In this document: positions 1 through 11,000 of the stretch, one piece after another
Layout of the letters: each line of letters starts with the position of its first letter
Numbering within the stretch: the stretch's first letter is position 1
NCBI RefSeq assembly: GCF_947501665.1
Contig: NZ_CANMWS010000004.1
Span: 124,001-188,000, forward strand
From: an uncultured Shewanella sp.
GTDB lineage: Bacteria > Pseudomonadota > Gammaproteobacteria > Enterobacterales > Shewanellaceae
Reading direction: 5' to 3'
DNA length: 64,000 nucleotides
The notes under the pieces: generated by a model
What the model was told of the DNA's origin: nothing
Seen by the model: only the letters and a program-made list of their open reading frames with translations
Databases searched by the model: none
Made by a program: the position numbers and the translations under genes

Positions 1-439
1 TCAATGCCCCTAACCGTTCTAAATCATCAGCCACATCAAGAAGGGTTTTAGGATCGCTATTGACCAAATGAAACCCAAGTTCACGCAAGCGTGCTAGCCC
101 CTCTTGGTTACTCTCCCCTTGCCAAGTCACAATAAGATCGGGGTTAAGCTCAATGATTTTCTCTATCTGAAATCCATAATAACCACCCACTCTAGGAATG
201 GCTTTCGCCGCTTCAGGATAATCACTGCTGTCTGATGTGCCTACTATCAACTTTCCCGCACCAATAGCAAACAACATCTCAACGGCATGGGGCGATAAAG
301 CCACAATGCGCTTCGCAGGCAACTTTTCTAATGGCGTTATCAATGACGCCACGGCTAGGTTGATGGACAAGACGGCGAGCATACTCAACAACCCAAAAAA
401 ATACATTAATATGCTCATTTCTTTTTTAGTGCAGTTCAT
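1..439 (-). CDS. btuF: Vitamin B12 ABC transporter substrate-binding protein BtuF (partial)
   Basis: Periplasmic cobalamin-binding protein that delivers B12 to BtuCD. Only the N-terminal part is present; the rest lies beyond the window edge. The translation shows a hydrophobic signal peptide, then RIVALSPHAVEMLFAIGAG, SDYPEAAKAIP and IIELNPDLIVTWQGE, the usual wording of the BtuF/FecB fold. I prefer the ATG at 439, two bases after the cobO stop, because it supplies lysines ahead of the hydrophobic core. An ATG at 418 is the alternative. It is the last visible gene of the cobalamin operon. The family call is secure; the exact start is not. Confidence 0.88.
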   Translation of the reverse strand, partial: MNCTKKEMSILMYFFGLLSMLAVLSINLAVASLITPLEKLPAKRIVALSPHAVEMLFAIGAGKLIVGTSDSSDYPEAAKAIPRVGGYYGFQIEKIIELNPDLIVTWQGESNQEGLARLRELGFHLVNSDPKTLLDVADDLERLGAL

Positions 440-441
440 CA

Positions 442-1086
442 CTAATAATCAAACCCAGGTTGCGCCTTAACACCCGCCTCAAAAGCATGTTTAATGGGTT
501 GAACCTCACTCACAGTATCGGCCAGTTCTATAATTTGGCGATGACACGCCCTTCCCGTCACAATCACATGCTGCATAGGAGGACGATTTTGTAAGGCCTT
601 AATCACTCGATCGACATCTAAGTAATGGTAACTCAGCATATACGTCAATTCATCCAACATGACTAAATCAATAGTGGGATCGCTCAATAGCATTTCTGCG
701 GCCTGCCAAGCTTCCACTGCAGCTTGGGTGTCTTTCTCTTTATCCTGAGTTTCCCACGTAAAGCCCGTTCCCATGACATGAAATTCAACCCCAGCTCCCT
801 CAAGTAAAGTTCGTTCACCGCACGCCCAATTCCCTTTGATGAACTGCACCACAGCAGCCTTTTTACCATGGCCCACACAGCGAGCAACAGTGCCAAAACC
901 CGAGGTCGATTTCCCTTTACCATTCCCCGTTAAAACCAACAAAATCCCTTGCTCTTTTTGCGCTTTAGCAATTTTAGCATCAACACTGGCTTTGACTTTT
1001 TGTTGCCTCGCTTTATGACGCTCCGCTTTTATTTCATCCCGTTGCTTATCACTTTGCGCTGGGGTTACCTCTGGATGATTTTTCAT
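442..1086 (-). CDS. cobO: Cob(I)yrinic acid a,c-diamide adenosyltransferase
   Basis: CobO/BtuR/CobA-type corrinoid adenosyltransferase: it transfers the 5'-deoxyadenosyl group of ATP to Co(I) corrinoids in the cytoplasm. The P-loop TGNGKGKST follows a charged N-terminal helix. VVQFIKGNWACGE, GTGFTWETQ, DLVMLDELTYM and the C-terminal HAFEAGVKAQPGFDY match the E. coli BtuR pattern closely. I chose the ATG at 1086 because AAGGA lies at the right distance; an ATG at 1107 in the same frame lacks this. It sits between cobQ and btuF on the same strand with short spacing, so it is surely co-transcribed. Confidence 0.95.
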   Translation of the reverse strand: MKNHPEVTPAQSDKQRDEIKAERHKARQQKVKASVDAKIAKAQKEQGILLVLTGNGKGKSTSGFGTVARCVGHGKKAAVVQFIKGNWACGERTLLEGAGVEFHVMGTGFTWETQDKEKDTQAAVEAWQAAEMLLSDPTIDLVMLDELTYMLSYHYLDVDRVIKALQNRPPMQHVIVTGRACHRQIIELADTVSEVQPIKHAFEAGVKAQPGFDY

Positions 1087-1115
1087 CAGTGTCCTTATTA
1101 TTTTCACAAACTAAA

Positions 1116-2666
1116 TTAAAGTGTCACTATCGTCGATAAATCGAGATGTGTTTCTAACACATCGGCTAAACGTTCAAGCTGCTGGGCTTTAATTTCATCC
1201 ACATCGATGGACGCGACATCAGTCATGCCAGCCCACTCAAGCACGAGTTTTCCTGCCTTTGGGCTATCAAAAAGTCCATGCACATAAGTACCTAAAATTT
1301 GATTATCATGAGATAACAACCCCTCTTTAATCGGCTTAACATCTGCAGTATGGTCATCAACTTGAGCAACCCCTTTCTTTTTTTCATTAAAAGAAACAGG
1401 CTGTATGCCTTGGCTGATTAATTGCGTATTACCACAGTGAATTTCATATCCTTCAAGTTCCGCTTGTTGACCATTTAACTCAATATGTCCAATAATTTGA
1501 GTTAACGTTTTAGTGTCTGTTAATTGCGTCTCTATTGGCAGCAAGTTCAAGCCTAAGCTCTCGCCTTTAGTCCCCTCTACACCATTAGGATCGCGAATAT
1601 GCCGTCCCAACATTTGGTAACCACCACAGATCCCAAGTACTTTACCACCATAGCGTAAATGTTGCTGAATATAACGATCCCACCCTTGAGTTTGTAAGCA
1701 GGCTAAATCATCTCGTACACTCTTACTGCCCGGTAAAATAATTAAATCAGCTTGAGGAAATGAAGACACATCAACTGGTGTTTGGATAGAAACATAACAA
1801 AATTCTATATGAGGGTGTAATCGTAGTGGGTCGAAATCGGTATGATTACTAATCCTTGGATACACTAACACGACAACCTTAAACCTTGCAGTTTCTTTCT
1901 TTGGTGAGTCAATCAAGGCATCTTCTGCTTCAAGGTGTAAATCCTGCAAATAAGGTAACACCCCCAACACTGGCTTTTTTGTATATGCTTCTAACCAGTC
2001 AATACCTGATTGCAATAAGCTAATATCACCGCGAAACCGATTAATAACAAACCCTTTCACTCTAGCTTGCTCACTCTCACTCAATAAGGCTAATGTTCCC
2101 ACTAAATGAGCAAACACTCCGCCCTTATCGATATCAGCAATAATAATAACAGGGCAGTCAACCGCTTCAGCAAAACCCATATTGGCAATATCACCCTCAC
2201 GCAAATTAATTTCAGCTGGACTGCCGGCCCCCTCAATGACCACCCATTCATATTGCGCTGTTAACCGAGCAAAAGAATCGAGAACAGCCTCCATGGCCAA
2301 TGCTTTATAACCTTGACTATTTGGACCAAAAAAAGCTTGTGCTTCTAATGCCATCAAGGCTTTACCTTGTACAATCACTTGCGCACAAGTATTTGAATTG
2401 GGTTTTAATAAAATAGGATTAAAATCAGTGTGAGGCTCAAGCCCACAGGCATAGGCTTGCAAAGCTTGCGCACGTCCAATTTCACCACCATCACAGGTAA
2501 CCGCACTATTCAAAGCCATATTCTGTGGTTTAAAAGGCGCTACTTTTTGCCCTTTTCGCGACAAAACCCGACATAACCCTGCCACTAAGGTGCTTTTGCC
2601 TGCATCAGATGTCGTCCCTTGCACCATTAACATTTTTGCCGATCCAGCGTTATCCGTTTTGTTCAC
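1116..2666 (-). CDS. cobQ: Cobyric acid synthase
   Basis: CobQ/CbiP amidates the corrin side chains b, d, e and g using glutamine and ATP. The N-terminal half is a dethiobiotin-synthetase-like ATPase domain with P-loop [11 protein letters not shown] near residue 17. The C-terminal half is a class I glutamine amidotransferase-like domain with the nucleophile region [12 protein letters not shown] and the late GTYVHGLFD histidine motif. The length of 516 aa is normal. The start is GTG, preceded by AGAGAT. In a strain with only the lower pathway, this enzyme works on imported incomplete corrinoids; no ring-building genes are in the window. Confidence 0.95.
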   Translation of the reverse strand: MNKTDNAGSAKMLMVQGTTSDAGKSTLVAGLCRVLSRKGQKVAPFKPQNMALNSAVTCDGGEIGRAQALQAYACGLEPHTDFNPILLKPNSNTCAQVIVQGKALMALEAQAFFGPNSQGYKALAMEAVLDSFARLTAQYEWVVIEGAGSPAEINLREGDIANMGFAEAVDCPVIIIADIDKGGVFAHLVGTLALLSESEQARVKGFVINRFRGDISLLQSGIDWLEAYTKKPVLGVLPYLQDLHLEAEDALIDSPKKETARFKVVVLVYPRISNHTDFDPLRLHPHIEFCYVSIQTPVDVSSFPQADLIILPGSKSVRDDLACLQTQGWDRYIQQHLRYGGKVLGICGGYQMLGRHIRDPNGVEGTKGESLGLNLLPIETQLTDTKTLTQIIGHIELNGQQAELEGYEIHCGNTQLISQGIQPVSFNEKKKGVAQVDDHTADVKPIKEGLLSHDNQILGTYVHGLFDSPKAGKLVLEWAGMTDVASIDVDEIKAQQLERLADVLETHLDLSTIVTL

Positions 2667-2750
2667 GATACATCTCTGTCAATTGAAATCATTGCATGCC
2701 AATAGCCGCTACAATAACAGCTAATTATTAGTGTTAACATAAAATTAGCC

Positions 2751-3278
2751 CTAGCCTTTAAGCCGTTGCGGTAATCCTGCCGTGACCAAGGTCACCCGTT
2801 CAACAAGTTGGGCAATATCTTGATGTAACCATCCAGCTTCATCAATAAAACGTCGACTTATCTCTCCCATCGGCACCACACCCAGGCCCACTTCATTACT
2901 CACTAACACTAACTCACCTTTCGCTTGAGATAATAAGTCTAAAAAGTCTGCTTTTGTTTGTGACCAATTTTCTTCATTATTCAATAACTGATTAGATAGC
3001 CACAAGGTTAAACAATCGACCAATATGACAGTATTCGATGACATTTGATCCATCAAACACTCACTCAGCCTCAATGGACACTCAATCGTTTGCCAGTTCA
3101 AGTCACTTTTATTACGTATAGTTTGATGATGATTTATCCGCTGCGTCATCTCATCATCTAATGCCTGCGCTGTCGCAATATAAGTGCAATCTAACCCTTT
3201 CTGGCTAAAATCTGCAACGATGGATTCTGCAAAACGACTTTTCCCACTACGAGCGCCACCCAATATGAAATGGATCAA
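2751..3278 (-). CDS. cobU: Adenosylcobinamide kinase / adenosylcobinamide-phosphate guanylyltransferase
   Basis: Bifunctional CobU phosphorylates adenosylcobinamide and then activates it with GTP to make AdoCbi-GDP. The P-loop GGARSGKSRFAE is at the N-terminus, followed by VDCLTLWLSNQL and LVSNEVGLGVVP, all typical. No ATG is available near the start. A TTG at 3278 overlaps the cobS stop as TTGA and gives the usual N-terminus (MIHFILGGARSGKS), so I use it. A TTG at 3314 would add twelve residues unlike the family. The overlap suggests translational coupling to cobS. Confidence 0.93.
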   Translation of the reverse strand: MIHFILGGARSGKSRFAESIVADFSQKGLDCTYIATAQALDDEMTQRINHHQTIRNKSDLNWQTIECPLRLSECLMDQMSSNTVILVDCLTLWLSNQLLNNEENWSQTKADFLDLLSQAKGELVLVSNEVGLGVVPMGEISRRFIDEAGWLHQDIAQLVERVTLVTAGLPQRLKG

Positions 3279-4054
3279 AAGGGCATACCAAAAATGAGTA
3301 AAACAAAATAACAAGTCAACTCACTCACTTGCTGAGCAGCACCTAAAGTGTCTCCCGTGTATCCACCGATTTGACCTCGAAAAAAAGCCACTAATAATAT
3401 TCGTACCATAAGCAAAGCTAACACTAAAACCAATGCTTGCCACAAGTTAAGAAATAATAAGGCAAGCACTGCTGTCAATAACAAAATCAATAACTCATTG
3501 AAACTTTGAAATTGTGCCAATGGCTTCACTTTACTGTCATTATCATTACGTACGTATTTTTCACTAAAAATAAGACTGGCCGCCAATACTCGGCTTAAAC
3601 AATGAGCAATAATGAAAGCAAGCATAACGCGATTTGGATCAAACAAAGCAATTTCTGTCAATAATTGCCATTTAAACAACAACGCAAAGACTAATGCTAG
3701 CGCGCCATAACTGCCTAAACGAGAATCCTTCATAATATTCAGCTTCTCAGCAGCACTCCATGCCCCACCAAATCCATCTGCGGTATCGGCCAAGCCATCT
3801 TCATGAAATCCCCCCGTGATCACAACACTCGTTATCATAGACAGTACTATCGCAATCGAGACCGGTAACCAAAAAGCCGTTATAGCAAAAACACTGGCAC
3901 AGACTCCCCCGACAATTAAGCCGATCAAACCAAAATATCGACTCGCTTGATTTAATCTATCCGTATCAATGTCAATCCACGCGGGAATAGGTAAACGTGT
4001 TAAAAAGCCCATTGCAATAAAAAATAAGCACAACTGTTTTTTGCAGGAATTCAT
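3275..4054 (-). CDS. cobS: Adenosylcobinamide-GDP ribazoletransferase (cobalamin synthase)
   Basis: CobS is an inner-membrane enzyme that joins AdoCbi-GDP and alpha-ribazole phosphate to give the cobalamin nucleotide loop. The sequence has several hydrophobic segments and the conserved GGFHEDGLADTADGFGG and IMKDSRLGSYGALAL motifs, with GGYTGDTLGAAQQ near the C-terminus. I chose the ATG at 4054, preceded by GAGAAAG, since it gives the usual short N-terminus before FLTRLPIPAW; an ATG at 4087 is also in frame. It overlaps cobU by four bases. The wording is strongly Shewanella-like. Confidence 0.94.
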   Translation of the reverse strand: MNSCKKQLCLFFIAMGFLTRLPIPAWIDIDTDRLNQASRYFGLIGLIVGGVCASVFAITAFWLPVSIAIVLSMITSVVITGGFHEDGLADTADGFGGAWSAAEKLNIMKDSRLGSYGALALVFALLFKWQLLTEIALFDPNRVMLAFIIAHCLSRVLAASLIFSEKYVRNDNDSKVKPLAQFQSFNELLILLLTAVLALLFLNLWQALVLVLALLMVRILLVAFFRGQIGGYTGDTLGAAQQVSELTCYFVLLIFGMPF

Positions 4055-4098
4055 CGCTTTCTCATTATTGTTATAACTAAAAACCATTTCAAGTTGAT

Positions 4099-4121
4099 AA
4101 ACTAAAACTAAAACTAAAACT
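4099..4121. repeat. Short AAAACT tandem repeat between cobT and cobS
   Basis: Nearly four tandem AAAACT units fill the small gap between the cobT stop and the cobS start. It is a microsatellite-like tract in the middle of an operon. The last base touches the cobT stop codon, so changes in unit number would alter the spacing between the two genes. No function is known. Confidence 0.7.
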
Positions 4122-5164
4122 CAATCTATTTTGATCCCTAAATCCGTTAGACTTGCCATTTGGTTATAGAAATTGCTCGCGGCTTGAATAAGCGGCAAAG
4201 CCAATGCAGCACCCGATCCTTCTCCCAATCTCATATCAAGATTTAATAAAGGTTTCGCCCCTAAGTGATCCAATAACCTTTTATGCCCTTGCTCGTGAGA
4301 TTGATGTGCAAAAATCATATAATCTCTTGCATTTTCATTAATTTGAATAGCTGATAATGCAGCAACAGTTGCAATAAACCCATCAACAACTACCAACATT
4401 TTTCGTTGAGCTGCCGCTAATATGGCACCTGTCATTTGTACGATTTCAAAGCCACCAACACATGCCAAAACATGATAAATATCCGTTAGATCTTTTTTGT
4501 GTAGCGCTAATCCCTGTTCAACAATTTGGATTTTTCGCGCAAATTTTTCATCATCAATCCCCGTTCCTCGGCCAACACATTCCTTAGCTGTCATCTTTAA
4601 CACACTGGCCATAATCGCTGACGATGACGCTGTATTACCTATACCCATTTCCCCAAATGCAATCAGGTTACAGCCTTGCTGATAATGGAATTCAACCCGT
4701 TGGCTTGCCAATTCAAACCCTTTAAAAACGGTCTCAATACTCATTGCTTTTGTTCGATGAAATGGCTGAGTCCCTTCACCTAGACGTTGCTGGACTAAAC
4801 TTGGCCATGACGCCAGTGGCGACAATATGCCACAATCAATCACTTCAAGGGCAAAACCCACCTGATGACAAAACACATTAATGGCGGCACCTCCACTAAT
4901 AAAGTTCATCACCATTTGTTGTGTCACTTCATTTGATGCAATAGAGATACCTTCTTGACTCACACCATGATCAGCCGCAAAAACCAACATCTGAGGTTTA
5001 ACAATAATAGGATTATCTTTGCCAAGCACTCTTGCTATCTGCATTGCTAACAACTCTAACAGACCTAACGCTGAAGGTGGCTTGGTTTTCGTATCTATTT
5101 TGCGTTGAATGTCCTTATCACTAGCATGGCTAACAGGTGGTATATCAAACATAAATACTCTCAT
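4121..5164 (-). CDS. cobT: Nicotinate-nucleotide--dimethylbenzimidazole phosphoribosyltransferase
   Basis: CobT makes alpha-ribazole phosphate from nicotinate mononucleotide and the lower-ligand base, supplying CobS. Family landmarks include [16 protein letters not shown], the [12 protein letters not shown] segment, [13 protein letters not shown] and RGTGIDDE, with [17 protein letters not shown] near the C-terminus, which carries the catalytic glutamate. At 347 aa it has the normal length. A second in-frame ATG lies four codons in and has GAGAG upstream, so the start may be at 5152. It sits between btuC and cobS in the operon. Confidence 0.95.
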   Translation of the reverse strand: MRVFMFDIPPVSHASDKDIQRKIDTKTKPPSALGLLELLAMQIARVLGKDNPIIVKPQMLVFAADHGVSQEGISIASNEVTQQMVMNFISGGAAINVFCHQVGFALEVIDCGILSPLASWPSLVQQRLGEGTQPFHRTKAMSIETVFKGFELASQRVEFHYQQGCNLIAFGEMGIGNTASSSAIMASVLKMTAKECVGRGTGIDDEKFARKIQIVEQGLALHKKDLTDIYHVLACVGGFEIVQMTGAILAAAQRKMLVVVDGFIATVAALSAIQINENARDYMIFAHQSHEQGHKRLLDHLGAKPLLNLDMRLGEGSGAALALPLIQAASNFYNQMASLTDLGIKID

Positions 5165-5190
5165 TTATCAATAATCAATCACACTGACAT

Positions 5191-6240
5191 TTACCCTTCT
5201 TGCTGACGACTTTTCAATATAAACAAGAAAAAGATACTGCCAATAACGGCGGTAATAATCCCTACAGGTAACTCTTGATAACTCAATAATGTTCTTGCCA
5301 CTACATCAACCCAAATCATAAAAATCCCGCCAAGTGCCCCCGTTAATATCAAAGACAACTGCCCTGGAAATAATAAGCGTATGATATGTGGGATCATGAG
5401 CCCCACAAACCCAATCCCGCCGCAAGAAGCAACCAAGGTTGCCGTAATCACCGAACACAGGATTAGCATACCAAGCCTTAATAACGAAACATTAATACCT
5501 AAAGTATGCGCCGTTTCATCCCCCATTTTCATGGCGATAATAGAGCGTTGGAACAACAATATAATGGCAGTACAACATACCACAACTAAAGCAGGTAACA
5601 TGAGTCCTGACCATGTGGCCTTAGCAAAACTCCCTAAACTCCAAAAAAGTACCGAAGCAGCCGCTTGAGGAGAAGAAAAATACAGCATTAAACTGCTCAA
5701 AGCACCAAACATAAAAGACACGGCAACCCCAGAAAGTAGCATACGCTCGACTTGCCGTCCGACATCGTTACCGCACATGCTCAATACAATAAATACCGAT
5801 AAGCCCGCCCCTATTAACGCACCGATTGGCAACCCTATCCAAGTTAGTCCATAGTGAGACAATACACCTTGACCTAATAATGTCAGTACTACAACGGCCC
5901 CAAAAGAGGCACCAGATGAAATGCCAAACAAATAGGGATCAGCCAAAGGGTTACGTGTCACCGTTTGCAATACGCTACCAGCAATAGAAAGGCCTGCTCC
6001 CGCAATCAATGCCAACAACACTCGAGGTAATCTCAACTCGATGATAATACGATCTTTTAACCCTACAGGCTCATTGATACCAAACAAATGGACATTTAAA
6101 CTATGAATAACATCGGTATAACGAATGTCTGCGGCACCAAAACTGGCTGCACATAGCAGAGAAAAAATAACAAACAGTAATCCTAAAGGGATCCCAGAAA
6201 AACGCAAAATACGTTTGAAATATTGGCTAAGTAATAACAT
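5191..6240 (-). CDS. btuC: Vitamin B12 ABC transporter permease BtuC
   Basis: FecCD/BtuC-type inner-membrane permease with about ten hydrophobic segments. Typical segments are LRLPRVLLALIAGAGLSIAG, QTVTRNPLADPYLFGISSGA and GGIGFVGLMIPHI, the last followed by the LLSYQELPVGIITAVIG region near the C-terminus that contacts the ATPase. It overlaps btuD by 14 bases, so the two subunits are translationally coupled. Placement in a cobalamin gene cluster next to btuF favours B12 over siderophore as substrate; sequence alone would not separate these. Confidence 0.9.
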   Translation of the reverse strand: MLLLSQYFKRILRFSGIPLGLLFVIFSLLCAASFGAADIRYTDVIHSLNVHLFGINEPVGLKDRIIIELRLPRVLLALIAGAGLSIAGSVLQTVTRNPLADPYLFGISSGASFGAVVVLTLLGQGVLSHYGLTWIGLPIGALIGAGLSVFIVLSMCGNDVGRQVERMLLSGVAVSFMFGALSSLMLYFSSPQAAASVLFWSLGSFAKATWSGLMLPALVVVCCTAIILLFQRSIIAMKMGDETAHTLGINVSLLRLGMLILCSVITATLVASCGGIGFVGLMIPHIIRLLFPGQLSLILTGALGGIFMIWVDVVARTLLSYQELPVGIITAVIGSIFFLFILKSRQQEG

Positions 6241-7078
6241 TTAGCGGATTATTTTCCTTATCATGTTCACAAGAATCGTCATTATCATATCCATAAAAAT
6301 AACAAATGAGTGGTTTCCCATGCTGTGGATGAGAATGAACTTCACAGCACACGTCAAATACATTAGATATCGTCGCTTCTGTTAATACTTGCTCAGGTGT
6401 CCCATGAACAACGACTTGTCCCTTTTCCAATAATAATAACGAATCACAGAGTGCACTGGCTAAATTTAAATCATGAATAGAGATAATCACACTGATATTC
6501 AATGAGCGTAATAACTCCAGCGTTTGAATTTGATAACGAATATCAAGATGATTGGTCGGTTCATCTAAAATCAATAATTGAGGATCTTGTACTATCGCTC
6601 TCGCAATCAACGCCCGTTGTTTTTCCCCTCCAGATAAAGATTCAAACACTTGGGATGCTTTATCCAGCAACCCCACTTTCACTAATGCACTATTAATAGT
6701 GACATCATCAGTTGCCCTATGAGAATCAAATACCCCCTTATGGGGTGTTAACCCTAATGCCACTAATTGACGGGTCGTCATATCAAAATGCTGAGGCGTA
6801 TCTTGTAATACCACAGCCACTTTTCTAGCAAATACCTTTGACGATAACGACAAAATATTCTGATTAAATAATTCAATATGACCTGAAGTCGGTTTCAAAT
6901 AACGATATAGACAACGCAACAGGCTCGACTTTCCCGCGCCATTAGGCCCGATTATGCCTAAGACTTCTCCCGCTGTAAGGTTAAAATGAATATTAGATAA
7001 AATGGATCGTGTATTAACCTGCCAATGAAGGCCTTGCACCGATAATACATTGGGTTCTTGATGGGTAAAATTGCTCAT
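6227..7078 (-). CDS. btuD: Vitamin B12 ABC transporter ATP-binding protein BtuD
   Basis: Cytoplasmic ATPase of the cobalamin importer. Walker A is GPNGAGKSS near residue 43, the signature is LSGGEKQRA, Walker B is LLILDEPTNHLD, and the switch histidine is in ISIHDLNLA. The C-terminus carries an extra hydrophilic tail rich in H, D, E and N beyond the ATPase core. The gene overlaps btuC. Iron-chelate importers have near-identical ATPases, so the substrate is inferred from the operon. Confidence 0.9.
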   Translation of the reverse strand: MSNFTHQEPNVLSVQGLHWQVNTRSILSNIHFNLTAGEVLGIIGPNGAGKSSLLRCLYRYLKPTSGHIELFNQNILSLSSKVFARKVAVVLQDTPQHFDMTTRQLVALGLTPHKGVFDSHRATDDVTINSALVKVGLLDKASQVFESLSGGEKQRALIARAIVQDPQLLILDEPTNHLDIRYQIQTLELLRSLNISVIISIHDLNLASALCDSLLLLEKGQVVVHGTPEQVLTEATISNVFDVCCEVHSHPQHGKPLICYFYGYDNDDSCEHDKENNPLNVIT

Positions 7079-7142
7079 TAATTCACAATAGCCTAACGAT
7101 AAATAAATGGATAAACATCATTTAACCTCTCCCTTGCTCAAC

Positions 7143-7787
7143 TCAGCCTAATATAGGCCAATGCAGTCGAGAATAAAATTGAACACCCTCTGTCTGATGG
7201 GCATTCACGTCATGTTTTTCATCACAGTGAGTATAAACTTCAACATTGACCATAGCACCATACCCCAAAGCCAGTTGACTATAAATACCTGCACAGCGTT
7301 TAACGCCTAATACCCGTGACATGATATGCCGAATCACTCCTCCATGAGCAACCACTAAGACTGCTTTGCCCATAAAATCATGTGATAGCTGCCGCCAGAC
7401 ACGGTCAATACGATGCTCAAACATCAGCATAGACTCTCCATTAGGCGGTGTTTCACTCCAAGGGTTCTGCCAATAACGCTCTAAAGCTGACTCTGCTTTA
7501 GCATAAAGATCATTAAAAGTTTGCCCGTCCCAATCGCCAAAATCCATCTCTTGTAACCCATCATTAATATGCACATCAACACCTATTTTCAGCTGTAATT
7601 GATGAGCGAATTCGGCGCAACGACGTAAAGGTGAACTCACCACAACATCAGGTACATTAGGCAATTTTAACACTGCAGTGTGCATTTGTTGCCAACCATT
7701 CATTGACAAAGGCACATCCACTCGCCCTCTTAAAATATTTCCCCCTTCACATTCTCCATGCCTAAGTAAAAAAAATTGTGTTTTCAT
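7143..7787 (-). CDS. cobC: Alpha-ribazole phosphatase (histidine phosphatase family)
   Basis: Histidine-phosphatase fold enzyme. The phospho-acceptor motif LLRHGECEGG is at the N-terminus, the second arginine lies in VVSSPLRRCAEFA, and the second catalytic histidine is in VVAHGGVIRHI. In B12 synthesis it would remove the phosphate of alpha-ribazole phosphate or of cobalamin phosphate. The ATG at 7787 is chosen because AAGGGG lies just upstream and RHGE then falls at the usual position; an upstream start would add 28 unrelated residues. It is the first gene of the cobalamin operon, which supports CobC over other phosphoglycerate-mutase-like enzymes. Confidence 0.88.
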   Translation of the reverse strand: MKTQFFLLRHGECEGGNILRGRVDVPLSMNGWQQMHTAVLKLPNVPDVVVSSPLRRCAEFAHQLQLKIGVDVHINDGLQEMDFGDWDGQTFNDLYAKAESALERYWQNPWSETPPNGESMLMFEHRIDRVWRQLSHDFMGKAVLVVAHGGVIRHIMSRVLGVKRCAGIYSQLALGYGAMVNVEVYTHCDEKHDVNAHQTEGVQFYSRLHWPILG

Positions 7788-7925
7788 ATTGCCCCTTAAA
7801 CCATCACTCATCTTCAATGAAAAACCATAAAAAAACAAATCAACAACAGTGAAGATATCACCTGTAAACACAAAAATAACCCTTGATGTTAAGGCTTGCG
7901 CTTTAAGGATGAATTCACGTAGTAT

Positions 7926-7966
7926 GGCCGTCTATACGTATAAATGTCTAAAGTAAATAGTCGTCT
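7926..7966. promoter_or_regulatory. Probable MetJ operator (met boxes) in the cobC-metH intergenic region
   Basis: A run of eight-base units resembling the met box AGACGTCT: GGCCGTCT, ATACGTAT, AAATGTCT, a weak unit, then AGTCGTCT. The spacing is eight bases except for one extra base before the last unit. MetJ binds tandem met boxes cooperatively, and metJ is in this window. The site is about 120 bases before metH and also upstream of the divergent cobalamin operon, so it could act on either. Confidence 0.7.
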
Positions 7967-8084
7967 TTACGGTATAACCGCATTTAAGCGAGTAAACTTA
8001 TCTATATTAGCTGTATTCAATGCAATCAATAACAGACAATATCGATAATGGCTAAAGTTATCCCGTACACAATAGGAATAAATC

Positions 8085-11000
8085 ATGGCAGCACAATCCT
8101 CAACATTACCCCATCCCAACCATTCAACTATTTCCATCGTTGATAAAACGGCTCAGCTAGAAACTCAGCTTGAAAATGGGATCTTAATGCTGGATGGCGC
8201 AATGGGCACCATGATCCAAGGTTATAAATTTGAAGAAGCAGATTTTAGAGGCGAGCGCTTCAAAGATTGGCCGAGTGATGTCAAAGGTAATAATGACTTA
8301 TTGGTCCTAACCCAAGCAGAGACCATTAAACAAATTCATAAAGATTATTTACTCGCTGGCGCTGATATCACCGAAACCAATACTTTTAATGCTACCCGTA
8401 TTGCCATGGCAGACTATGACATGCAGGCATTATCGGCTGAAATTAACCTTGAAGGTGCCCGTCTAGCCAAAGCTGCAGCGACGGAAGTGATGGCAGAAAC
8501 CGGCCGTAAATGCTATGTCGCAGGTGTACTCGGCCCAACCAATCGAACCTGCTCGATTAGCCCTGATGTGAACGATCCTGGCTTTCGTAATGTGAGTTTT
8601 GATGAATTAGTGGAAGCTTATATTGAATCCATTAACGCACTCATCAATGGTGGCGCAGATATTCTTATGGTTGAAACCATTTTTGATACTCTCAATGCCA
8701 AGGCCGCTTTATTTGCTATCGAAACTGTTTTTGACACCTTAGGTGCACGTTTACCTATCATGATCTCTGGCACCATTACCGATGCCTCAGGCAGAACCTT
8801 AACAGGGCAAACCACAGAAGCCTTTTATAATTCACTGCGCCATGTTAAACCACTCTCTATTGGCCTTAACTGCGCATTAGGGCCCAAAGAACTTCGCCCT
8901 TATGTCGAAGAGTTATCTAAAATAGCAGAATGTTTCGTCTCCGCTCATCCCAACGCCGGTCTACCCAATGAATTTGGCGGCTATGATGAAACACCTGAAG
9001 AAATGGCCGACGTTATTCAAGAATGGGCAGCTGAAGGCTTTCTTAATATCGTGGGTGGCTGTTGTGGCACAACACCTGCGCATATTAAAACAATCCGCGA
9101 TGCCGTTATAAAGCATCCAGCTCGAAAGAAGCCTGACTTACCTGTAGCTTGCCGTCTATCTGGATTAGAGCCGCTTAATATTGATGAGCACTCTTTATTT
9201 TTAAATGTGGGTGAGCGGACCAATGTCACAGGCTCAGCCCGTTTTCTTCGCTTAATCAAAGAAGGTGAATTTGAAACCGCCTTAGATGTAGCCCGCGATC
9301 AAGTGGAAAATGGCGCACAAATCATCGATATTAATATGGATGAAGGCATGCTTGATGGCGTTGAGATCATGCATAAATTTTTAAATCTCGTTGCCTCAGA
9401 ACCTGACATTTCCCGCGTGCCCATTATGATTGACTCCTCAAAGTGGGAAGTCATCGAAGCCGGTCTCAAATGTATACAAGGTAAAGGGATCGTCAATTCT
9501 ATTTCCCTTAAAGAAGGTGAAGAGAAATTTATTGAGCAAGCCAAATTGGTCAAACGCTACGGCGCCGCGGCGATTATTATGGCCTTTGATGAAGTCGGTC
9601 AAGCCGATACCAAAGCACGTAAAGTTGAAATATGCACTCGCGCTTACCGCGTATTGGTTGATAAAGTCGGCTTCCCCCCCGAAGATATTATTTTCGACCC
9701 TAATATTTTTGCCATTGCCACAGGTATTGAAGAGCACGATAATTACGCGGTTGACTTTATCGAAGCCACTCGCGAAATCAAACAAACATTGCCCCATGCC
9801 ATGATCTCTGGCGGTGTCTCTAACGTTTCCTTTTCCTTTCGGGGTAACAATCCCGTACGTGAAGCCATTCATGCCGTCTTTTTATATCATGCCATTCAAG
9901 CAGGCATGGACATGGGCATAGTCAATGCCAGTCAACTCGCGATCTATGATGATATCGACAGTGAATTAAAGCAACAGGTTGAAAACGTGGTGCAAAACTT
10001 ACCTTGCCCCATAACCGATTCCTCCAATACTGAACAGTTACTTGAGATTGCCGAAAAATTCAGAGGTGATGGCAGCCAAGCCGCCAAGAAAGAAGATATA
10101 GAATGGCGTAACTTACCCGTTAATGAGCGCTTAGCTCATGCCCTGGTAAAAGGAATAACAGAGTTTATTGATGAAGACACTGAAGAAGCAAGACAACAAG
10201 CCAGTCGCCCTTTGGATGTGATTGAAGGTCCGCTAATGGATGGCATGAACATTGTTGGCGATCTCTTTGGCTCAGGCAAAATGTTTTTACCGCAAGTGGT
10301 CAAATCCGCTCGCGTCATGAAAAAAGCCGTGGCCTATTTAAACCCTTATATTGAACTTGAAAAAGTCGAAGGTCAGTCTAACGGTAAGATTTTAATGGTC
10401 ACAGTAAAAGGCGATGTACACGATATTGGTAAAAATATTGTCGGTGTCGTCTTAGCCTGTAACGGTTATGAAGTCATTGATTTAGGCGTCATGGTGCCCG
10501 TTGAGAAAATTATCGACACTGCGATTGCTGAAAAAGTGGATATCATTGGCATGTCAGGGCTCATTACCCCAAGTCTTGATGAGATGGTACACAACGTCAA
10601 AAGCTTTTATAAAGCAGGGCTCTCTATTCCTTCCATCATTGGTGGTGCGACCTGCTCTAAAATTCATACCGCCGTTAAAATCGCCCCTCATTCGCCCACA
10701 GGCGCCATTTATATTGCCGATGCGTCCCGTGCTGTGCCTATGGTGTCAAAACTCATTAATAATGACACTCGCCAAGCGACCATTGATGAAGCTTACGCTG
10801 AGTATCAAGCCATGAGGGACAAACGTAACGCACAGACTAAACGTAAAGTCATTACCAGCATTGAAAAAGCACGAGAAAATCGCTGCCTTCATGACTGGGA
10901 AAACTATACCCCTTTTGTGCCTAATCAGTTGGGCAGACAAGTATTTGATGATTATCCATTGACCGATCTGGTTGAGCGTATCGATTGGACCCCTTTTTTT

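Noticed and set aside
7788..8084. Cobalamin riboswitch before the cobalamin operon or metH
   Set aside because: No recognisable B12-box (GCCACTG-type) core was found on either strand; the region is explained by met boxes and promoters.
9430..9872. Overlapping reading frames of 124 and 144 codons within metH
   Set aside because: They are shadows of the metH coding frame; they have no ribosome-binding site and no recognisable protein pattern.
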